Positions 23,869-32,377 of a stretch of DNA of 32,377 bases are shown in pieces; within the stretch, counting starts at the first letter, position 1; each line of letters starts with the position of its first letter. Both the position numbers and the translations under genes were made by a program. Location: contig SHUI01000015.1 in the NCBI GenBank assembly GCA_009697455.1, forward strand, positions 1-32,377. Direction: 5' to 3'. This stretch comes from Bryobacterales bacterium. Its GTDB lineage: Bacteria > Acidobacteriota > Terriglobia > Bryobacterales > Bryobacteraceae. The notes under the pieces are model-generated. The model worked only from the letters and a program-made list of their open reading frames with translations. It was not told the DNA's origin and did not search any database.

Positions 23869-24798
23869 TTATTTCCCGCCGCCGATGATCTGCATGTCCC
23901 GCATCACGCTTAACATTCCTGGCACGAGCGTAATGACAAAAAGGACCGGAAGAATAAAGATTACGATCGGGAACAGCATCTTGATGCCGGCTTTTCCGAT
24001 GGCGGCTTCGGCGCGCAGCCGGCGCCTCATTCGCAGGGCATCGGCGTAGACCTTCAGGGCCTGCGAGAGGCTGGTGCCGAAACGCTCGCTCTGAATGATC
24101 ATCGCCGCGAGCGACTTGATGTCCTCAATGCCGGTGCGCCGGACGAGTTGCTGAAATGCAATGCCTCGTTCCTGGCCGGCCCTCACCGACATGGTGACCG
24201 TGGCGAATTCGCTCGCGAGGTCCGGATAAATGTGCCGCATTTCCTCGCTCACACGCGTCATCGCCTGGTCGAGCGCCAGTCCGGTGCCGAGGACGATACC
24301 CAGCATGTCGACCGTATCCGGCAGGGCATCCTGAAGCCTTGTGCGATAGCGCTTGACCAGGCGGTGAAGGACTTGTTGGGGCAGCAGGAAGCCCAGCAGG
24401 AAAGCGGCCACCATGCCGCCAAGCATCGATGAAAAATCGTTGTTGCGCTGAAACCACGCCATTCCGCCCAGCAGAATGAGCATGAACGTCACGTGAAAGA
24501 GCGCGTAGGCTCCGAGCGCATAAGGCTTGCGGACCCCGGCCTGGTTCAACTCCTTTTCGTGGTCTCGGAGCCAGTCGTCGCCGCCGGGCACGAGGCTTAC
24601 CGCGTAGAGGAAACCGTTCAGAAATCCTCCGCCCTTGCGGCGTCCAACGCGGCTGGCGGTGATCATGGCGTTCGACTGCAACTCTTCCAGGCGGTCCGCC
24701 AGCGGGTCATCGCGCCTGGAGATTAGCGTGTACCCGCTCCAGAGGAGCGCGGCCAGAGTGGCAAACGCTATGAGAAAAAAGAACAGTGCGCCTAGCAT
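23869..24798 (-). CDS. tadC: Tad pilus assembly inner-membrane protein TadC
   Basis: The 309-residue protein belongs to the type II secretion GspF family. It has an N-terminal membrane helix (FFFLIAFATLAALLWSGYTLI), a pair of mid-helices around 100-150, the T2SSF domain with LQDALPDTVDMLGIVLGTGLALDQAMTRV, and a terminal helix near MLFPIVIFILPVLFVITLVPG. TadC pairs with TadB as the membrane platform that TadA drives. It is the last gene of the Tad cluster, six bases after tadB. Confidence 0.92.
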   Translation of the reverse strand: MLGALFFFLIAFATLAALLWSGYTLISRRDDPLADRLEELQSNAMITASRVGRRKGGGFLNGFLYAVSLVPGGDDWLRDHEKELNQAGVRKPYALGAYALFHVTFMLILLGGMAWFQRNNDFSSMLGGMVAAFLLGFLLPQQVLHRLVKRYRTRLQDALPDTVDMLGIVLGTGLALDQAMTRVSEEMRHIYPDLASEFATVTMSVRAGQERGIAFQQLVRRTGIEDIKSLAAMIIQSERFGTSLSQALKVYADALRMRRRLRAEAAIGKAGIKMLFPIVIFILPVLFVITLVPGMLSVMRDMQIIGGGK

Positions 24799-24804
24799 AT
24801 AGGA

Positions 24805-25773
24805 CTAGAACTTGATGTTCGCAAGCTTCCTGATCACTAATATTCCCGTAATCTCCGAACAAATCGCATACGTAAGGAATTTGCTGCCCGTCGGATCCGT
24901 ATACAACAACCGGATGTATTCCGGTTTGAGGAACCAGAATCCAAGGCCGACTACCAGGGGCAGAGCGCAGAGCAATCCCGCCGAGAACCGCTGCTGCGCC
25001 GTGTGAGCCTTCATCTTGGCGGCCATGTTCAACCGCTCGCGAACGAGCAGCGCCAGATTCTCCAGCACACTGACCATATTCGCGCCGGTTTGCCTCTGCA
25101 GAATCAGCGAAGTGATGAAGAATTTCAGGTCGATGAGGGGTACACGCTTCCCGAGATTGTGCAGCGCCGGTTCAATCTGCGAGCCAAGCGCCAACTCCTC
25201 CATCAATTTCTTGAACTCCATCTTAACCGGATCGTTCGTTTCCGCCGCGATCGTTTCGAGCCCGCTGTGGATATTGTGTCCGGCCCGCATGGTTCGAGTG
25301 AAAAGGTCGATCGCGTCGGGAAGATTGTCCTCGAATTTCTTCAGTCTTGCCGCCCGCACATTCGCAATGTAGGCTACCGGCACCGCGCCCAGTCCGCCCG
25401 CGAATACAACCCGTAGAGCCAGATTGCTCATGCCGAACAATCCGAGAAGCAAAAAACTGCCGATCCCAAGAGCGAGGCACAACGCGAACACGTCGGCGGC
25501 CCGATACTTCAGATTTGCCTGCTGGATGTATTCCTCAAGCCGCCGCAACACGCCGACCCAGGCCACGAAATCGCCCAGGAACGCAAAAGTTCCCCGCTTC
25601 TCCGTCCGGACCAGATCGCTTCCCTGCGTCTTCGTTCGCGTGCGCGTGTTGGTACGCAGATCGCGGAGCCGTACCTGAAGCGCCTGTTGCGCGGCCTGCC
25701 GGGGCACCTGCCACACGTAATAGCCGGCGCCGAACAGCACGGCCGAAAACATGAGCAGGGAGAAGAGAAACAT
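24805..25773 (-). CDS. tadB: Tad pilus assembly inner-membrane protein TadB
   Basis: The 322-residue protein is the partner GspF-family platform protein. It starts with a membrane helix ([21 protein letters not shown]), has another around 95-135, and carries the T2SSF core NLPDAIDLFTRTMRAGHNIHSGLETIAAE and LILQRQTGANMVSVLENLALLVRERL, typical of TadB. The ATG shares one base with the TAA stop of tadA (25773), so translation is likely coupled. With TadC it should form the inner-membrane channel for pilus subunits. Confidence 0.93.
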   Translation of the reverse strand: MFLFSLLMFSAVLFGAGYYVWQVPRQAAQQALQVRLRDLRTNTRTRTKTQGSDLVRTEKRGTFAFLGDFVAWVGVLRRLEEYIQQANLKYRAADVFALCLALGIGSFLLLGLFGMSNLALRVVFAGGLGAVPVAYIANVRAARLKKFEDNLPDAIDLFTRTMRAGHNIHSGLETIAAETNDPVKMEFKKLMEELALGSQIEPALHNLGKRVPLIDLKFFITSLILQRQTGANMVSVLENLALLVRERLNMAAKMKAHTAQQRFSAGLLCALPLVVGLGFWFLKPEYIRLLYTDPTGSKFLTYAICSEITGILVIRKLANIKF

Positions 25774-27089
25774 TACTTATCCTTTATCTCATGCACTTCG
25801 CGGAAAATCGACGGCGAGAGATGAATGCCGTACGCCTTTAACCTTTCGAGGCAGATCGGCGTATTCCCTGAGCCGCGCATCGTTCCGACTACCTTGCCGC
25901 GCGGGCTAATGCCGCTTCGTTCGAATTCGAAGATGTCCTGCATCTCGACGTGATCATGCTCGACGCCCAATACTTCAGCGACACCGGTGACGCGCCGCGC
26001 GCCATCGGTCAGTCGCGCCACATGCACCACAAGGTGAATCGCCGACGCGAGTTGCTGCCGGATCACTTTGTCGGGGACGTGCTGGCTCGCCATCATCACC
26101 ATGGTTTCGAGACGGGAAAATGCGTCGCGCGCCGAGTTCGCGTGCACGGTGGTCATCGAACCGTCATGACCCGTATTCATGGCCTGGAGCATGTCCAACG
26201 CTTCCGGGCCGCGGGATTCACCGACCACGATGCGGTCGGGCCGCATACGAAGGGAGTTGATGACCAGATCTCGCTGCGTGATCGCGCCCGCGCCTTCGAT
26301 GTTCGGAGGGCGCGTTTCAAGCCGTACGACGTGCGATTGCTGAAGCTGCAACTCGGCCGTATCCTCGATGGTCACGATGCGTTCCTCTTCCGGGATGAAC
26401 CGCGACATCGTGTTGAGCATGGTCGTCTTGCCCGATCCCGAACCGCCTGAAATCACGATATTGAGGCGCGCTTCGACGCACCCGCTGAAGAAGTCGAGCA
26501 TGCCGCTGGTGAAGGTTTCATTCTTCAGCAGATCGTCGGTGGATAGGGCTTTTTTTCCGTAGCGGCGGATCGACATCACCGGGCCGATGAGCGAAAGCGG
26601 AGGAATCACGGCGCAAACGCGGGAGCCGTCCGAGAGCCGGGCGTCCACGATCGGCGAGGAATCGTCGATCCGCCGGCCAACGTTTGAAACGATGCGCTCG
26701 ATGATCATTCGCAGGTGCGCCTGATCCTTGAAGCGGACGTTGGTTTCGACAAGGCGTCCGCCGCGCTCGATATAGACGTTCTCGTATCCGTTGACCAGGA
26801 TATCGCTGATGGTTGGGTCCTTCAACAGCGCTTCGAGCGGCCCGAGGCCGAAAACTTCATCGAGGATCTCCTCGATCACGCGCTCGCGCTCAGCGAGCGT
26901 CATCGGGATGCCTTCCTCGATGACGAGTTTCTCCACGACGAGGCCGATCTGGCCGCGCACGCTCTCCTTGTTGAGCGTCTTGAGTTGATCCGGCGTCAGT
27001 GAGTTGAGGAGCCGGTGATGCACCTGGCTCCGAATTTCAAACCAACGGTCCGCCCCGGAACCGGGTCTACCTAATGAACGAGTTGCCAT
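25773..27089 (-). CDS. tadA: Tad pilus assembly ATPase TadA/CpaF
   Basis: The 438-residue protein is a secretion ATPase of the VirB11/CpaF type. The N-terminal domain contains [28 protein letters not shown], typical of CpaF. Walker A is GGSGSGKTT at 215-223, the Asp box/Walker B region includes [21 protein letters not shown], and [36 protein letters not shown] contains the His box. It powers both assembly and retraction of Flp/Tad pili. A GGGAGAAGG site just before the ATG supports the start. The gene lies 28 bases after cpaE. Confidence 0.97.
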   Translation of the reverse strand: MATRSLGRPGSGADRWFEIRSQVHHRLLNSLTPDQLKTLNKESVRGQIGLVVEKLVIEEGIPMTLAERERVIEEILDEVFGLGPLEALLKDPTISDILVNGYENVYIERGGRLVETNVRFKDQAHLRMIIERIVSNVGRRIDDSSPIVDARLSDGSRVCAVIPPLSLIGPVMSIRRYGKKALSTDDLLKNETFTSGMLDFFSGCVEARLNIVISGGSGSGKTTMLNTMSRFIPEEERIVTIEDTAELQLQQSHVVRLETRPPNIEGAGAITQRDLVINSLRMRPDRIVVGESRGPEALDMLQAMNTGHDGSMTTVHANSARDAFSRLETMVMMASQHVPDKVIRQQLASAIHLVVHVARLTDGARRVTGVAEVLGVEHDHVEMQDIFEFERSGISPRGKVVGTMRGSGNTPICLERLKAYGIHLSPSIFREVHEIKDK

Positions 27090-27117
27090 CCTTCTCCCAG
27101 GTCTCCGATCGACGCCC

Positions 27118-28290
27118 CTAAGCCGTCTTGAGCGCCGCCAGCTTTACGCCAGTGGCCTTATCGGCGAACGCGCGCAATACTTTATCCAGTTCAGGCGCCG
27201 CCTGCCGGTCGGCAACCACGGGCCTGGCGCGGTTTACCGCCGCCAACATTGAGGGGGAGTCTGGAATCCCGTAGAAAACCGGCTGGTTGAGCGTTTGCTG
27301 GATCTGCTCCAAGCTAGCATAGTTCACGCTCGGCTTTTTCTGATACCGGTTTACGACGACCTTGATCTGGTCCGCGCTGAAGCCCATCCTCATCATGTAT
27401 CCGATGTAGCGCTGGGCATTGCGGATTGAGGGAAACTCCTGCGTTGTCACGAGAAACACGGCGGCGGAGACCTGGCTCGCTCCGAGCACGACTTCATCGG
27501 AAATCGAACGGCCGCCGTCGACAACGATGGAATCGTATTTTTCAACCAGGAACGTGGCGAATTCACGGAACATATTCTCAGTAAAGACCGTGCGATGTTC
27601 GAAGGAATCGGGAGGCCCCACAAGAAAAAATCCCAGCGGATCGCGCGTGACAAACCCCTCAAAGAGCGTCTGATCCATGCGGTTCAGATTTTCGGCAACT
27701 TCCATCAGCGTATATTGGGGCGTCGCGCCGAGTTGCATGGCGACATCGTTGCTGGTCCAATCGAGATCGATCAGCACGGTAGATTGTTTTCTCTGCGCCA
27801 GAATGCTGGCGAAATTCGTCGCGAGAGCCGTTGTTCCGACACCTCCCTTGGTGCCGACGAAGGTGTAGACTTTGCCCAGTTTGCTTTCGCCCGAAGCAGC
27901 ACGGCGGGGCGCGCGCTCCAGCCGGCCGATGGCCTCCCGGAACTCGGTGCGCTTGAGGGGCTGCATGAGGAAGTCGTTTGCTCCCGAACGGAGGGCTCCG
28001 ATCACGGTTTCCCCGTCGGCGTGGTAGTTCGAGGCCATGACGTAGAGGTCCGGTGCGGCCTGTTTCACTTTCTCAAGCGTCTTGAGAGAGCCTTCAGTAT
28101 CGCCCGAGAGGTCGATGATCAGCGCCGCGTGCGGATTCCGCTCAAGGTCCTGCAACACCCTGATATAGAGATTCGCCGCCACTTCAAGGTACTCCGCCAC
28201 GACCTTCGCGTTCGGAATATTCGTGAGGTTCTCTCGAACCATTTCGCGAAAATGTTCATCGCCCGAGGCGATCATGAATGACATCGACAT
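27118..28290 (-). CDS. cpaE: Tad pilus localisation ATPase CpaE/TadZ
   Basis: The 390-residue protein combines an N-terminal receiver-like domain (about 1-125; ALIIDLSGD, then LRSGANDFLMQPLKRTEF) with a C-terminal MinD/ParA-type ATPase. The deviant Walker A is FVGTKGGVGTTALATN (Lys148), followed by LIDLDWTSND. In the family, this protein places the Tad machine at the pole or at a nucleating site. ATG codons at 28290 and 28284 are both possible. A 188-base gap separates it from tadE, so it might have its own promoter. Confidence 0.92.
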   Translation of the reverse strand: MSMSFMIASGDEHFREMVRENLTNIPNAKVVAEYLEVAANLYIRVLQDLERNPHAALIIDLSGDTEGSLKTLEKVKQAAPDLYVMASNYHADGETVIGALRSGANDFLMQPLKRTEFREAIGRLERAPRRAASGESKLGKVYTFVGTKGGVGTTALATNFASILAQRKQSTVLIDLDWTSNDVAMQLGATPQYTLMEVAENLNRMDQTLFEGFVTRDPLGFFLVGPPDSFEHRTVFTENMFREFATFLVEKYDSIVVDGGRSISDEVVLGASQVSAAVFLVTTQEFPSIRNAQRYIGYMMRMGFSADQIKVVVNRYQKKPSVNYASLEQIQQTLNQPVFYGIPDSPSMLAAVNRARPVVADRQAAPELDKVLRAFADKATGVKLAALKTA

Positions 28291-28478
28291 TTAGATTAGG
28301 ACCTCATCGAAACCGCGATATGAAGTTAGTTCGCAAAGCTGTTGTATCCTGCCGGAATTGCAGGGAGGACCCACTAGTCCGCGCGGGTCCCCTTGGACCT
28401 GCTCTTCCAGCACTGAAGCCGGCGAGGGCGTCGGCCGCGCACCGGGGGTCCGCCCCACATCCAATGCAGGTTGGCCGG
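28291..28478. other. 188-base gap within the Tad cluster
   Basis: This is the longest spacer in an otherwise overlapping cluster. It holds a 5-base-pair inverted repeat with a four-base loop (28386-28399), too short to call a terminator, and no good sigma-70 promoter. I see no small gene in it with confidence. Confidence 0.35.
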
Positions 28479-28994
28479 TCATGGCAGACAAGACCCCGTG
28501 TCCGGGTCGCACCCGTTGCTTTCGATAGGAGCCGAAACCTGAAACTCTGGAATCGTCACCGGCGGCAACCCCAGGAAATTGACGAACCGCCTGAACTGAT
28601 AGTTCGTAATCCGGACCGTCACCGTGTCCGGGACACACTGCACGCTGCAATCGCCATTGTCGCAGGAGAACGCCGCGAGTTCCCCGGTGTCCGGGTCGCG
28701 CGAGAAGTATTCCACGGCAATTTCGGCCTGTCCCCCCTGAAATTGATCCATGTCGATCATGCGGGGCACGTGGGTGCGCATATAGGTCAACACATTCTCT
28801 CCACCCGCTTGCCAGCAGTGCGTGGCGGCGTAACGGACGCCGTCGCGCGTGAAATCGACCGCGCCATGCCACACCCAAAGCATCTCCGCGGCGAAGACCA
28901 GCGAGAACGTGAGCGGCAGAACCAGACCCGCGTAGAGCAAAGCCTGCTCGACGGCGGCCTGCCCCTCCGTGTTGTTCCAGAAGCGGCGGATCAT
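28479..28994 (-). CDS. TadE-like pseudopilin (second copy)
   Basis: The 171-residue protein has the TadE N-terminus: EGQAAVEQALLYAGLVLPLTFSLVFAAEMLW, with the glycine/glutamate cleavage-like region followed by a long hydrophobic helix. The rest is a periplasmic domain with several Cys (for example CDNGDCSVQC), likely disulfide-bonded. TadE proteins are minor pseudopilins processed by the prepilin peptidase and needed for Flp pilus assembly. The start overlaps the stop of the preceding tadE by ATGA (28991-28994). Confidence 0.82.
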   Translation of the reverse strand: MIRRFWNNTEGQAAVEQALLYAGLVLPLTFSLVFAAEMLWVWHGAVDFTRDGVRYAATHCWQAGGENVLTYMRTHVPRMIDMDQFQGGQAEIAVEYFSRDPDTGELAAFSCDNGDCSVQCVPDTVTVRITNYQFRRFVNFLGLPPVTIPEFQVSAPIESNGCDPDTGSCLP

Positions 28995-29488
28995 GTGCCC
29001 CCATACGGAACGCGGACCTCGGGCCTAAGTTGAATTGGATCCAGACGCAGGAACGGAATCCGCGGCGTTACTTCGTAACCGTCCGGAATCGAAACCACCA
29101 GGAAATCTGGCGACTGACCTCCGTTCGCCGTGTCGCACCCGGTCGAGGAACACTCGCACTCGCCCAATTGCTGCGCGTCCGCGTCATAGCGTTCGATACG
29201 AACCAGAATCTGGTCCACGGAAAGGCCGGGGACAACGGGCGTCCCGGAATTGTCCGTGGTTCCAGTGAGAGCGAAGCTCTTCGCGGCTGCGATCGACGCG
29301 TCCGCATCGTCACAGAAGTTCACCGCCTGCCTCGTGGCGACGTACCGGGCGAGCGTGTAGAGCGTCTTCTTCACCGTGTAATAAACGTAGGTGATCTTGC
29401 CGATCTGCACCATGCCAACAAGCAGCAGCACAACTAGCGGAACCATCATGGCCGCTTCAATGATCGTGTTCCCGCGCCGTCCGGTCAT
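28991..29488 (-). CDS. TadE-like pseudopilin (first copy)
   Basis: The 165-residue protein begins MTGRRGNTIIEAAMMVPLVVLLL, the classic TadE start with a Glu five residues into the hydrophobic stretch and a long helix. A Cys-rich C-terminal part (GECECSSTGCDTANGG) suggests disulfides. The ATG at 29488 was chosen because it overlaps the tadG stop by ATGA; starting further upstream (to 29530) would enter tadG. It pairs with the adjacent tadE, so two different pseudopilins may be used. Confidence 0.85.
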   Translation of the reverse strand: MTGRRGNTIIEAAMMVPLVVLLLVGMVQIGKITYVYYTVKKTLYTLARYVATRQAVNFCDDADASIAAAKSFALTGTTDNSGTPVVPGLSVDQILVRIERYDADAQQLGECECSSTGCDTANGGQSPDFLVVSIPDGYEVTPRIPFLRLDPIQLRPEVRVPYGGT

Positions 29489-30816
29489 TGCAGCAACACC
29501 ACTTTCCCAGGGCCGCTCGTCACGCCGCAACTACCGGAAAATCCGCCCTGCTTCAACGGAACCTTATTTCCGATGTAGAGGCCGATGAAGCGTCCGTTCG
29601 CATCGGCCGGATTGGTAACGACGTCATTTGGATTTGGCTGAAGCAGGAACTGACGGAAGCCGAGCACGGTCATGGCTCCGGCGCCGTTTAACGCGTCGAC
29701 GACAGGGAAGATCATGACGCGCCGCGCGTTTCCCGTGTACGCGGTGTAATCCTCAAGGCTGGTGACGTCGCGGTCCGCGGTGTAGGTGGCGGCGAGAGTA
29801 TCGACATCGGTCACGACAGAGCACGCAGCCGGCGCGGTCACGTTCTGGTCGAGGCGCGTGTAGATGCCGCAGAGCACGTCCGTAACGGCCTGTTGCATGT
29901 TCTGATTACAGGCGCGCGGCGCTGACGTCAACGTGCCGCCATTCACCGCGCCCCAGATCTGTTCGCCATCGGTACTCGCGATCGTCACGCACGCTTTCGC
30001 TGGCGTCGAATTCGGTAGCAGCCCTTGCGCGCCGATGCGATACAACTGCTGTCCCTCCTCCTGGATCGAAGTGTCGTCGAACCGGTCAATCAGCAGGTAC
30101 GGAACGCGCGCCGTGGTTCCGGCGAGCAATTGCGGCGCGGGCCCACCGTTGCATTGGTACCCCAGCGTGTAGAGCGTGCCGGCTGCGAAACCGAAGTCAA
30201 CGGTATCGTCGAGATCGATGGCTGCGATTACTAGCGGATCGATGCCGCACGCCGTGCACACCGGCGCGCTCATGCCGGCCGAAGCGCGTCCGGCGATAGA
30301 TGTCTTTCGCGACTGGCCGAGCGTGAGGAACCCCCAAAACGTGAGAGGCGCCTCGGCATTGAGGTCCACGCGGACGTGTTTTGCCTCGGTCCCGGCCGAA
30401 GTGGACGCACCGCTGTTCTGATCCTCGCCGATCGCATCCGCGGCAGTGGCGTAGTAGCTGGGATCGGGAGCTTCGCTAGCGAGTGTTCCGCCGGACGCGC
30501 CGATGACAAGCGAACCGAAATTGTACTTGTTTCCGTGGCCGCCTGCGTCATCGATCGTGAGGCGCGCCGCCAAGGTGGCGTCGTCCGCCGCTACTGCGGT
30601 GCCGTTAAGTCTCGCCGCGGCCGCAAGCGCCATGGAGGCTGCGGCCTGGTTAAGCTCGCCGCGGACGAGATACAAGCGTCCCAGGTCGATCGCGAAGCCC
30701 ATCAGCCCGAAGACCACCGGAACCATGATCACGAGGAACTGGATCGATATCGATCCGGTGGCGCGAGTGAGGAACGCCGGCTTATTTTGGTTCCTGATGC
30801 CCACGGGGTCCCACAA
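29485..30816 (-). CDS. tadG: TadG-like pilus assembly protein
   Basis: The roughly 440-residue protein starts with the TadE/G-type segment TGSISIQFLVIMVPVVFGLMGFAIDLGRLYLV and continues into a long periplasmic part with repeated Thr/Ala-rich strands (for example LNQAAASMALAAAARLNG). TadG proteins are inner-membrane anchored and help pilus assembly. The exact start is uncertain: TTG at 30816 (overlapping cpaC by 35 bases) or GTG at 30804 (overlapping by 23), each with only a weak ribosome-binding site. No intact von Willebrand MIDAS motif (D-x-S-x-S) was seen, unlike some family members. Confidence 0.83.
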   Translation of the reverse strand: MWDPVGIRNQNKPAFLTRATGSISIQFLVIMVPVVFGLMGFAIDLGRLYLVRGELNQAAASMALAAAARLNGTAVAADDATLAARLTIDDAGGHGNKYNFGSLVIGASGGTLASEAPDPSYYATAADAIGEDQNSGASTSAGTEAKHVRVDLNAEAPLTFWGFLTLGQSRKTSIAGRASAGMSAPVCTACGIDPLVIAAIDLDDTVDFGFAAGTLYTLGYQCNGGPAPQLLAGTTARVPYLLIDRFDDTSIQEEGQQLYRIGAQGLLPNSTPAKACVTIASTDGEQIWGAVNGGTLTSAPRACNQNMQQAVTDVLCGIYTRLDQNVTAPAACSVVTDVDTLAATYTADRDVTSLEDYTAYTGNARRVMIFPVVDALNGAGAMTVLGFRQFLLQPNPNDVVTNPADANGRFIGLYIGNKVPLKQGGFSGSCGVTSGPGKVVLLQ

Positions 30817-32179
30817 ACTCCGGCTTGGTGGCCTTATCCTTCTTACCCTTTCTTGCCTTCTCTTCGGCCAGAGTTGGCAGCCAGCCTTCCTGGAAATCGG
30901 GAAGCTTAACCTTTTCCTCCGCGCCGAGAGGCCTTACGAAGCGCGGAGTGATCACGACCAGCAGTTCGTCGCTCGCCTTGCGAGTCGAGCGAGTGCGGAA
31001 CAGGTTGCCGAATATTGGAATATCGCCTACGCCCCGAACCTTGCTCAGCGTCTGGATTACGCGGTTGTCGATGAGGCCGGCGATGGCGAAACTTTCGCCG
31101 TCCTTGAGAACCACCTCCGTATCCGCCCTGCGCTGCGCGATTGCTGGAATCAGGAATCCCTGGAGCGTGACGGCATTCGCGAAATCGAGCGAACTCACCT
31201 CGGGCGAAACCTTCAGATGGATCGCGCCCGAACTCGTAACGGTTGGCGTGAAGTTCAACTGCACGCCGAAATTCTTGAACTGGACGGTGATGACAGGAGC
31301 GGTTGCGCCGCCGGTCGAGGTCGAAGTCAGCGTCGGGAATGGGAACGACCCGCCGGCCAGGAAGCTCGCCTCCTTGCCCTCGATTACGATCAGGTTCGGC
31401 TCGGCGAGAATCTGAAGCAGGTTCCGCGATTGCAGGGCCTTGATGGTCGCGCCGATATTCAGGTCTGGGCGGAACACGAAGAGGTTTAGCAGATCGGCGA
31501 AATTGACCGTCGCGTTCGAGAAGTTCTGATTCTGGAATTGCAACTGGCTGAAGCGCGGCGACTGGAACTGCTGCGTCGCGGTTTCGCCGATCGTCTTCTC
31601 GTTGCGGCTGAAGAAGTTGAAGCCAAGCTCGTTCAATCCCACGCGGTCGATACTCGCGAACTTGACTTGAAGCAGGATCTGCCGCGGGTCCGGCGCGGGT
31701 GGGGCCTGCAACAGGTTCACGACATTCTTGGCGCGGGTCTGCGCCATACCGGCCGCTTTCTTCGACTGCTCGGCGTCCTTGACCGTGCCCGAAAGAACGA
31801 TCGTGTCGCCTTGGCCGCTAACTTCGATTGCCGCGCCGGGTAGCGAGGTTTTGAACTTTTCGAGAAAGGCTTCGTACTCCGAATTGTCGTCGCGGACGGT
31901 GATGTTGAACTGATGCGGTGTGCCGCCATTCCAAATCACAACCGTGGCTTTACCCGCGCCCTTCGCGTTGATCATCACCTCGCGCGGCGAGACTACGGCC
32001 ACGTCGGCGATTTTAGGTTCCGAAGCCGCGACCTTCTGAATGTCGTCTTCGAAGCGCATCAACTCACCGCGGCCCGTTACGATGGTTACGTCGCGCACGG
32101 CGGGAGCCGCGCCAATGCCACAGATGACCGCGACGCCGAAGCAGAAAAGCCCTTGGAACAACCGGGAAACCCTAATCAT
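30782..32179 (-). CDS. cpaC: Tad pilus secretin CpaC/RcpA
   Basis: The 465-residue protein begins with a signal peptide (VSRLFQGLFCFGVAVICGIGA) and then an N-terminal secretin domain with LMRFEDDIQKVAASEPKIADVAVVSPREVMINAKGAG, as in CpaC. A BON-like middle follows (about 100-140, DTIVLSGTVKDAEQSKKAAGM), then the secretin core (about 190-420) with LLQILAEPNLIVIEGKEASFLAGG, VNF/IAQRRADTEVVLKDGESFAIAGL and a terminal LLVVITPRFV. It forms the outer-membrane pore for the pilus. The ATG at 32179 was chosen because it gives the signal peptide, and it lies about 9 bases after AGGA; the open frame reaches 32245 but enters cpaB. Confidence 0.93.
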   Translation of the reverse strand: MIRVSRLFQGLFCFGVAVICGIGAAPAVRDVTIVTGRGELMRFEDDIQKVAASEPKIADVAVVSPREVMINAKGAGKATVVIWNGGTPHQFNITVRDDNSEYEAFLEKFKTSLPGAAIEVSGQGDTIVLSGTVKDAEQSKKAAGMAQTRAKNVVNLLQAPPAPDPRQILLQVKFASIDRVGLNELGFNFFSRNEKTIGETATQQFQSPRFSQLQFQNQNFSNATVNFADLLNLFVFRPDLNIGATIKALQSRNLLQILAEPNLIVIEGKEASFLAGGSFPFPTLTSTSTGGATAPVITVQFKNFGVQLNFTPTVTSSGAIHLKVSPEVSSLDFANAVTLQGFLIPAIAQRRADTEVVLKDGESFAIAGLIDNRVIQTLSKVRGVGDIPIFGNLFRTRSTRKASDELLVVITPRFVRPLGAEEKVKLPDFQEGWLPTLAEEKARKGKKDKATKPEFVGPRGHQEPK

Positions 32180-32377
32180 TGAACTTGTCCTGTGAGTGCT
32201 TTTCTCCCCGGAAGACGTCGACCACATACTTGGGCTTCTCGGCAAGCTTTCTCTTGGCTTCCTCTTCCGCCAGCTTGGCTTTTTCCTTGTCCTCGTCCCT
32301 GACCTTTTTCTCGCCCGTCAACTCCTGCCAGACGCGCGGGTCGTCAAGATTCGGAATCTGCCCGGTGACGTTCGTCG
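32172..32377 (-). CDS. cpaB: CpaB/RcpC-like Flp pilus assembly protein (C-terminal part)
   Basis: The minus-strand frame enters from the window edge and ends at TAG (32172-32174), inside the start of cpaC (8-base overlap). The last about 68 residues show a charged, Lys/Glu-rich helix and the ending PKYVVDVFRGEKHSQDKF, which is the usual C-terminal V-x-V-x-R-G pattern of CpaB. CpaB proteins are periplasmic and work with the CpaC secretin. The start lies beyond the window. Confidence 0.75.
   Translation of the reverse strand, partial: TNVTGQIPNLDDPRVWQELTGEKKVRDEDKEKAKLAEEEAKRKLAEKPKYVVDVFRGEKHSQDKFND

Noticed and set aside
28386-28399. Inverted repeat GGTCC-cctt-GGACC as a terminator
   Set aside because: The stem is only five base pairs and no T-run follows on either strand.
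28291-29004. 237-residue minus-strand open frame overlapping tadE
   Set aside because: It reads an alternative frame of tadE and the spacer; the composition (Arg/Gly/His-rich) is that of a shadow frame.

Overview
The window looks like chromosomal DNA of a GC-rich, diderm, Solibacter-like member of the Acidobacteriota (Bryobacterales). This is inference from gene content: a very long LptC/LptA-type protein beside lptB, a Tad pilus locus, an HI0933-type flavoprotein in a copper operon, and many terse operons joined by ATGA or GTGA overlaps. No rRNA or tRNA gene was seen to settle it. Coding density is high, and no intact transposase, integrase or CRISPR array was found.

Left part (1-8017). On the plus strand lies the end of an O-antigen ABC exporter ATPase of the Wzt type, then a DUF167 protein and an M24 peptidase, all joined by ATGA overlaps. 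Facing them on the minus strand is a chain read from 8017 to 1809: a lipoprotein, a membrane glycosyltransferase with a discoidin-like tail, a BadF-type sugar kinase, an exported M20 peptidase, then pgk. The first four are joined by ATGA overlaps; pgk follows after 23 bases. It reads like a cell-surface glycan operon with a glycolytic gene at its end.

Copper operon (8047-11964). A near-consensus promoter carries two G-rich direct repeats, one exactly filling the -35/-10 spacer and one over the transcription start. It drives copA (Cu+ ATPase), csoR (Cu+ sensor) and an HI0933-family flavoprotein, joined by GTGA overlaps.

Scarred region (11965-13785). An array of G-tracts, a two-heme cytochrome fragment and an AbrB/VapC toxin-antitoxin pair sit between the complete flavoprotein gene and a 5'-truncated second copy of its 3' half (about 93% identical over 564 bases by hand count).

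Middle (13825-23863). There is a small minus-strand ORF, a class III aminotransferase, a secreted NHL-propeller protein, a sulfatase C-terminal scrap, the LptC/LptA-like giant with lptB, a second scar (broken RND-efflux adaptor joined to a 104-base copy of an lptB segment), a secreted metallo-beta-lactamase-fold protein, and divergent from it ispG, a YjbQ-family gene and a DUF2203 gene.

Right part (23869-32377). A Tad (Flp pilus) assembly locus runs on the minus strand in the order cpaB (partial), cpaC secretin, tadG, tadE, tadE, cpaE/tadZ, tadA/cpaF, tadB, tadC. The prepilin and prepilin-peptidase genes are not in the window and may lie beyond its right end.

No clearly new multi-gene system was found. 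The most unusual items are the copA operator layout, the two gene-fragment scars, and the glycan operon.
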